From NCBI GenBank assembly GCA_965221215.1, contig OZ244872.1, positions 3,224,001-3,288,000 on the forward strand: a DNA stretch of 64,000 nucleotides. The letters are read 5' to 3'. Shown here piece after piece: positions 59,509 to 64,000 of this stretch (position 1 is the stretch's first letter; the number at the start of each line of letters is the position of its first letter). Below the pieces are notes generated by a model, which saw nothing but the letters and a program-made list of their open reading frames with translations, did no database searches and was not told the DNA's origin. The translations under genes were made by a program, and so were the position numbers. Source of the DNA: Aldehydirespirator sp965221215 (GTDB taxonomy: Bacteria > Actinomycetota > Acidimicrobiia > Acidimicrobiales > Aldehydirespiratoraceae).

Positions 59509-60386
59509 CGAGTACTGATCGTTTGCAGCAGTCCGGCGAACCAGGGCGGATGTCCGATTCCGAGCGGGCATCCTCGCCGGGTCTAGCGCAGCGACCTCTG
59601 TGCACGCTGCGGGGCGGGGGGGACCTGGCCACCGGCGTGGCGTGGCGGCTCACCCGGGCGGGCTGGCCGGTGGTGGTGCTGGAGCTGCCGGAGCCGTTGA
59701 CAATTCGCCGCACGGTGGCGCTGTCGACCGCGGTCACCGACGGCGAGGTCAGCGTCGAGGGTATGCGAGGGGTGCTGGTCGACTCGCCCGAGCAGGCGGC
59801 AGAGGTCGCCGCCGAAGGCGAGGTGGCCGTGCTGGTGGCCCCCGAACTGGCCGGGCTGGATTCGCTGCGGCCCGACGTGATGGTCGATGCCCGTCTGGCC
59901 AAGCGCAACATCGACACGTCCATCGGCGATGCCGACATCGTGATCGGCCTAGGACCGGGATTCAGCGCGGACACCGACTGCCACGCGGTGGTGGAGACGA
60001 TGAGAGGCCACCGGCTGGGCCGGGTGATCTGGTCCGGCCCAGCCGAGCCCGACACCCGCCGTCCGGCTTCGCTGGGGGGAAGATCCGCCGACCGGGTGCT
60101 GCGGGCGCCCTTCGCGGGAGCGGTGCACTGGCAGGCGGCCATCGGCGACGCGGTCACCGAGGGCCAGCCCCTCGGCCGGGTGGGCGGCGCGGCCATCCGG
60201 GCGCCCTTCGCCGGTGTGCTGCGGGGTGCCATCCGCGACGGAACGAGGGCGCATATGGGCCTGAAGATCGGCGACATCGACCCGCGGGGCGACCCGGCCG
60301 CCTGCTGGCAGATCTCCGACAAGGCCCTGGCCGTGGGCGGAGGGGTGCTGGAAGCAGTCCTGGCCCGCCGAGCCGGCATCGCTTGA
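59505..60386 (+). CDS. yqeB: YqeB-family selenium-dependent molybdenum hydroxylase accessory protein
   Basis: A 293-residue protein (or about 278 if ATG 59550 is used). The N-terminal CTLRGGGDLATGVAWRLTRA and the middle VDARLAKRNIDTSIGDADIV and GLGPGFSADTDCHAVVET are the YqeB signatures; a C-terminal biotinyl-like region LRAPFAGAVHW and IRAPFAGVLRG follows. In bacteria with selenium-dependent molybdenum hydroxylases yqeB accompanies xdhD/ssnA-type genes and selD. It suggests a labile selenium in the cofactor of the XdhD-like enzyme. The other factors are not in this window. Confidence 0.85.
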   Translation: MTSTDRLQQSGEPGRMSDSERASSPGLAQRPLCTLRGGGDLATGVAWRLTRAGWPVVVLELPEPLTIRRTVALSTAVTDGEVSVEGMRGVLVDSPEQAAEVAAEGEVAVLVAPELAGLDSLRPDVMVDARLAKRNIDTSIGDADIVIGLGPGFSADTDCHAVVETMRGHRLGRVIWSGPAEPDTRRPASLGGRSADRVLRAPFAGAVHWQAAIGDAVTEGQPLGRVGGAAIRAPFAGVLRGAIRDGTRAHMGLKIGDIDPRGDPAACWQISDKALAVGGGVLEAVLARRAGIA

Positions 60387-60614
60387 GGATCCTCATCCTC
60401 TGGGCGCGTCGGATCTGCTACTGCCTTCGCCCACCTCAACTGATGAGGCTCCCAAAAATTCGTTTATGTATATGAATTGTTCTGATAAGCTAGTCAGAAT
60501 GTGGGTCTTGCTCAGGGTTTCCGCATCGGAGGCGCACGCTGGGGTTAGGCCCTGTCACACCCGTGAACTACATTGGCGTAATCTGCTGATGTCCTAGAGC
60601 TAAAGTCGAGCCGC
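60387..60614. other. AT-rich intergenic junction
   Basis: A 228-bp gene-free stretch whose first half is much richer in A+T than the rest of the window (AAAAATTCGTTTATGTATATGA in part). It marks the left edge of the lower-GC restriction-modification region. CTGTCACACCC at 60552-60562 precedes the C5 methyltransferase. It may hold a promoter; no clear attachment repeat was found. Confidence 0.45.
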
Positions 60615-61550
60615 ATGATGTTAGATCTACCTACTCAGCCGTCCCCGCCGACCGTTGCCTCCTTCTTCGCTGGCATCGGCGGGTTCGAGCTGGGGTTCGA
60701 GCAGGCGGGCTTCGAAGCGGTCTGGCAGTGTGAGGTGAAGCCCTTCTGCCTTGAGATTCTCGAACAGCATTGGCCAGCGGTGCCCAAGGCGACCGATATA
60801 CGAGAGGTTGTATCAGATGACATTCCAGAAGCAACTGTTTGGACCGGAGGGTTCCCCTGCCAGGACGTCAGCCTTGCCCGGATGGGGCCGAGGAGAGGGC
60901 TCAGCGGAGAACAGTCAGGACTGTTCTTCGAGTTTGCGCGACTCATTGGAGACTGTCGCCCCTCGTTTGTCCTCCTCGAAAACGTTGGAGGTCTCCTCTC
61001 TTCCCACGAAGGACGAGATTTTGCAGTCGTCGTTCGGACGCTGGCCGAACTCGGGTATGGCGTGGCATGGCGAGTGCTTGACAGTCGTTACTTCGGAGTC
61101 CCCCAGAGCCGGCATCGAGTCTTCATTGTCGGATCTGTTGGAGGACCGGAAAGTGCCGGAGCAGTACTTTTTGAGCCCGAATGCGGCGACCGGAATACTG
61201 AGAAGGGCAGAACGAATGGGTCGGAACCTATTTCCCCCTTTAAAGTTAGCGTTGGAAATCCTAAGCAAGGGTACGTGAAGAAGTTGGCTCACTGCCTGTA
61301 CGCAGAGTCAGGTCGTCACACCGGAACTGACTGGAGTCGCAACTATGTCTCATATCCAGAGGGCAGAGTAAGGCGTCTCACCCCATTGGAGGCAGAGAGA
61401 CTCCAAGGGTTCCCTGACAACTGGACGATACCCAAGACTCGCCCCGAGGATCTTGACAGACTCGACTCGGCCAGATACCACGCTTGCGGAAACGCTGTCA
61501 CCGTACCTGTGGCAAGATGGCTTGCGTCACGTCTGTCTCTTCAACTGTAG
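60615..61550 (+). CDS. dcm: DNA (cytosine-5-)-methyltransferase
   Basis: A 311-residue C5 methylase. Motif I is FFAGIGGFELGFE, motif IV GGFPCQDVSLA with the catalytic Cys, motif VI LLENVGG, motif VIII QSRHRVFIVG and motif X HACGNAVTVP. All motifs are intact. The variable region between VIII and IX is short, as for a single-specificity enzyme. It is the methylase of the island with the HNH nuclease and vsr downstream. The start is M-M-L-D-L at 60615. Confidence 0.95.
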   Translation: MMLDLPTQPSPPTVASFFAGIGGFELGFEQAGFEAVWQCEVKPFCLEILEQHWPAVPKATDIREVVSDDIPEATVWTGGFPCQDVSLARMGPRRGLSGEQSGLFFEFARLIGDCRPSFVLLENVGGLLSSHEGRDFAVVVRTLAELGYGVAWRVLDSRYFGVPQSRHRVFIVGSVGGPESAGAVLFEPECGDRNTEKGRTNGSEPISPFKVSVGNPKQGYVKKLAHCLYAESGRHTGTDWSRNYVSYPEGRVRRLTPLEAERLQGFPDNWTIPKTRPEDLDRLDSARYHACGNAVTVPVARWLASRLSLQL

Positions 61551-61588
61551 TGTGCACAGCGCTGCATTATGGACGGCACCCGGTAACG

Positions 61589-62755
61589 CTAGTCAGACTG
61601 ATTGTCCTGGTATAGGCGCCTAAGGAATTCGGGGCCTGGTCGATCCGCGGTCCGCTTTGGAAGGCGACTACTCGGTATCGGTCCCGTGACTTGTCGTAGG
61701 GTCGTCACAGTGTTCGGTGGAAGTAGCCGTACGGCGCGATCCGAAACTCTCACCTCATACTGTCCAGAAACCTCGTCTACAACCAGAAGATGTTGATCGA
61801 AGGCCCAGTGGTGTGTGGGACATAGGCACATGCCGTTCGAGACTTGATCAAGATCATACTGAGCGTATGGAAGAATATGGGCGGCTTGACACCCAGCAAC
61901 TACCTCCCCTTTGACGCTCGGGAGGCGAAGTCCACAGAATGCGCATGTGGAATTATACGCCTCAATAACTGCGATACGAAAGCGATTTGCGCTGCTGCTC
62001 CGCTGGAGAGCCAGGCGCATCATTCTGGTAGTCGAGAGTCGAAGCTCGGGCTCGTCCGGACTCGCTTCGTTCGGTGGCGATACTACAAGAGGTGTTCCAC
62101 TGATATGTGACATCAGTGCCGGTACCGGGTCGGTCCTGACAACGTATGGAACGAACGGTTCGAGTTTGAGCGCCTTGAGCAGCCTCACCTGAATGCTCTC
62201 AAGCCCCGGTAAGATTGATCTGCTTGCCTTAAGGACATCACGATGAGAGGCAAGCAGATCAGAGATCGTGTCCGGGAACTCGTCGCAGCGGTTGTGTAGG
62301 TGCTCGACGAGCTTGGAGCGTTCAGCAACATTCATGCTCTCTGTCCGGTCCTCGTTCGCCACCGTGATTACTTCAGCGCGCGCCTCGATTGCCTCGATTC
62401 CAGTATTTAATGTAACATCTTCAAGATATACAGAACTGATCAAGTATCGCTGATCTATCGCTATGGGCTGGCCGGTAGCGAGGTTCTCAGCGCTTCGCCG
62501 ACTCCGGGGCAGGAGCAGAGCTGAGGCCAACTGGCGCTGGACGTGGTGCACAGTGCCCGCTGTACGCAGCCGAGACTTGCCTCCCTGATCCGACACCAGG
62601 AGTTCTGTGTGCCGCAAGCCGAGAGCGCCCAGGTCGAGGTGAAGCGTCCACTCAAGTAGATCCGCGGCTGAGTGCCCAGCAGCCTGGCCAGCCAACTCGT
62701 ATTCGCCACGACCTCCACTCGGTCGCCAGTCGATCCGCATTCGAGTCCCATTCAC
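61589..62755 (-). CDS. HNH restriction endonuclease
   Basis: A 388-residue protein. The C-terminal HNH finger is CAFCGLRLPSVKGEVVAGC, then QAAHILPYAQYDLDQVSNGM and CLCPTHHWAFD, with the paired Cys, His and the N-G-x-x-L-C block. The N-terminal 260 residues form an unclassified DNA-recognition part. Its position tail to tail with the C5 methylase and beside vsr fits a Type II restriction enzyme. G+C is lower than in the chromosome. Confidence 0.85.
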   Translation of the reverse strand: MNGTRMRIDWRPSGGRGEYELAGQAAGHSAADLLEWTLHLDLGALGLRHTELLVSDQGGKSRLRTAGTVHHVQRQLASALLLPRSRRSAENLATGQPIAIDQRYLISSVYLEDVTLNTGIEAIEARAEVITVANEDRTESMNVAERSKLVEHLHNRCDEFPDTISDLLASHRDVLKASRSILPGLESIQVRLLKALKLEPFVPYVVRTDPVPALMSHISGTPLVVSPPNEASPDEPELRLSTTRMMRLALQRSSSANRFRIAVIEAYNSTCAFCGLRLPSVKGEVVAGCQAAHILPYAQYDLDQVSNGMCLCPTHHWAFDQHLLVVDEVSGQYEVRVSDRAVRLLPPNTVTTLRQVTGPIPSSRLPKRTADRPGPEFLRRLYQDNQSD

Positions 62756-62847
62756 GTAGGCGTTGGCAAAGCCAAGGCTAACTCGGTGGGTATCGCCCTG
62801 AACTGTCGTTTCAGCGCCAGGGGCCCTGGGCCAGTACGGTCCGGAGC

Positions 62848-63296
62848 GTGGGAGCGGGCTCGGGGAACGAGTCTTGGGCGTCGTCGGCGGCGACTCGAAA
62901 GTCGATGCAGGGCAATCGAAGCCGCGACACGAAGCCCGAGTTGGCGGTCCGCTCCGCGGTGCATCGGCGTGGCATCAGGTTCCGGGTGTCGGCTCAGTCC
63001 GAGCCTGAGTTCGCCCGCACGTCCGATCTAGTCCTGCGCAGGACCCGCTCGCCGTGTTCGTTGACGGCTGCTTCTGGCACGGATGCCCCGACCATCACAC
63101 CCAGCCGGCCACCAACTCCCAGTATTGGTCGGTGACCAACAAGATCGGCTGCAATATTGAGCGCCACATCGAAACGACCGCGTATCTGCAGCAGGCCGGG
63201 TGGACAGTGCTTCGCTTCTGGGAGCACGAGGATCCCGAAGCCGTCGCTGACCAAGTTCAGCAAGCCGTACAGTCGGCACTGGCCGGGCCGGTGTGA
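62848..63296 (+). pseudogene. vsr: Very short patch repair endonuclease, frameshifted
   Basis: Two adjoining frames make up one Vsr. The first (from 62848) holds NRSRDTKPELAVRSAVHRRG and FRVSAQSEPEFARTSDLVL; the second (from about 63050) starts AVFVDGCFWHGCPDH and ends AGWTVLRFWEHEDPEAVADQ. The shift lies at about 63040-63050, where one base is missing in ACCCGCTCGCC. Vsr nicks T:G mismatches that arise from deaminated 5-methylcytosine, protecting the host of a C5 methylase. It is broken unless this is a sequencing error. Confidence 0.8.
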
Positions 63297-63414
63297 TGGT
63301 TGGGGGAAGTACGGTCGTACGCCTGTCGTGCACCCGGCACTGCGTCGATCTTCGAACGTATGTACCTGAGATCGACGACTCGTCAAAAATGCGCCCCTGC
63401 CCCGGATCCGCCTC

Positions 63415-63593
63415 AGGTGGCGCCCCTTCTCATCGATGAGCGCCCGCAGCCCGAGGTGGGCCATCAGCGTGCCCGCCAGCAACAGGCCTGCGTTGGCAGC
63501 CAGCGAGGCGTAGTCGAAACGCACCGCCAGCCTGTCGATCCCCCCCCAGTTATTTCCTCCGCAGGAGGTGCCACCTGGCGTGGACGACAATGA
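63415..63593 (-). pseudogene. IS1380-family transposase remnant (N-terminus)
   Basis: On the minus strand about 45 codons encode LAVRFDYASLAANAGLLLAG and then TLMAHLGLRALIDEKGRHL. This is the conserved N-terminal helix region of IS1380-type transposases. The frame then departs at about 63415. Nothing of the catalytic DDE domain follows. The upstream bases CCTCGAACGGTTTTGTCC may be part of the old terminal repeat. It shows that a transposon once inserted here. Confidence 0.6.
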
Positions 63594-63682
63594 CCGCTAC
63601 CTCGAACGGTTTTGTCCTACGTCAGGAGGCACCTCTGGTAGACGCTCCAACCCCAGGACCTCGACATTCTGGTAAGTCCAGG

Positions 63683-64000
63683 CTAATGCACGTCGATTAC
63701 CCGGAGGTTCCGCCACGCGTTCTCCCCGCTCTGCTGCGCATCGCGGATCCAGGCTGGCACGGAGTTCCAGTCGACTGTCACCTCGCGTTCACCCCAGCCA
63801 ACTTGCACTATCCGGTGATCGCCTGCGAAATCAACAGCTAGGTCACGGCGGATGTACAGCAGATGGCCGCTCCACGGTTCCTCTGTCCGGAACGTCGCGG
63901 AGGCGCGGCGGCCGTCAAAGTCAACAAGGTCCAGCGTTCCTGGTAGCTGGCGAAGCCCGAACTGGGCAGCGAACTCGAACGATGGCACGTCGTAGGACTG
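63683..64000 (-). CDS. Hypothetical protein, 5' end outside the window
   Basis: At least 105 residues, reading on past the window edge (a GTG at 63988 is in frame but the frame stays open before it). It has beta-rich segments LDLVDFDGRRASATFRT, SGHLLYIRRDLAVDFAGD and RIVQVGWGEREVTVDWN, then WIRDAQQSGENAWRN near the end. I do not know the family; the pattern suits a small beta-barrel or SRPBCC-like protein. Confidence 0.55.
   Translation of the reverse strand, partial: QSYDVPSFEFAAQFGLRQLPGTLDLVDFDGRRASATFRTEEPWSGHLLYIRRDLAVDFAGDHRIVQVGWGEREVTVDWNSVPAWIRDAQQSGENAWRNLRVIDVH

Noticed and set aside
60387..60614. Phage or plasmid attachment site at the AT-rich junction.
   Set aside because: No direct repeat of this sequence or tRNA end could be found at the other edge of the island, and no integrase is present.
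63338..63360. LexA/SOS-box-like sequence TCGAACGTATGT.
   Set aside because: Only one half matches the actinobacterial consensus, and it is not upstream of a repair gene.
63590..63841. A plus-strand 83-codon frame.
   Set aside because: The minus strand over the same bases has a better protein-like sequence continuing past the window edge, and the plus frame starts within IS-remnant DNA.

Overview
The window is GC-rich (mostly about 65-70% G+C) with densely packed genes and frequent ATGA or GTGA stop/start overlaps. Mycothiol-type ArsC, an ATP-dependent DNA ligase, ffs-dnaX-recR and a tRNA-Ser next to tadA point to an actinobacterium. An uncultured Acidimicrobiia-like lineage is my best guess; no rRNA or marker tree supports it.

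Layout. 1-12.6 kb is housekeeping: end of an Fe-S flavin oxidoreductase, a lipoprotein, arsC, a DNA ligase, a 5'-3' exonuclease, methylmalonyl-CoA epimerase, recR, dnaX, the SRP RNA, tRNA-Ser(GGA), an aminotransferase/tadA pair, tRNA-Ser(CGA) and a peroxiredoxin. 12.6-15.1 kb holds RidA, a hipBA toxin-antitoxin pair behind three evenly spaced operator-like sites, and a truncated AhpD-like gene. 15.2-23 kb holds an APH-fold kinase, a fused nicotinate phosphoribosyltransferase-nicotinamidase, exonuclease VII (xseAB), a prenyl diphosphate synthase and an ADH/cupin pair. 22.9-24.2 kb is a small restriction-modification pair. 24.4-35.1 kb is an eight-gene minus-strand operon: a CoA ligase, a DUF35 protein, a thiolase-fold protein, two HyuA-like and one HyuB-like subunit, an acetone-carboxylase-gamma-like subunit and a UroD-like protein. 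It reads as a ketone (or similar) carboxylation, CoA activation and C-C cleavage route.

35.2-45.7 kb holds RF3, two tiny genes behind a leaderless-looking promoter, an M1 aminopeptidase lipoprotein, a DUF262/DUF1524 defence-type protein, a retropepsin-like protein, small fold enzymes, a crotonase and a fatty-acid desaturase. 45.7-51.9 kb holds a SulP transporter, a fused BioF-BioD, BioA and a luciferase-like oxidoreductase. 52-60.4 kb is a molybdenum-hydroxylase cluster like the E. coli ygfM/xdhD/ssnA/xdhC/yqeB group, interrupted by an orphan DNA methyltransferase. 60.4-64 kb is lower in GC: a C5 methyltransferase, an HNH nuclease, a frameshifted vsr and an IS1380-type transposase remnant.

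The thread through the whole window is a family of roughly 135-bp elements with 21-bp imperfect terminal inverted repeats. Copies or fragments sit beside stop codons of many genes. Two related copies lie in frame inside coding sequences, one forming the linker that joins BioF to BioD. I regard this as the most novel observation, followed by the hip operator array and the carboxylase operon.
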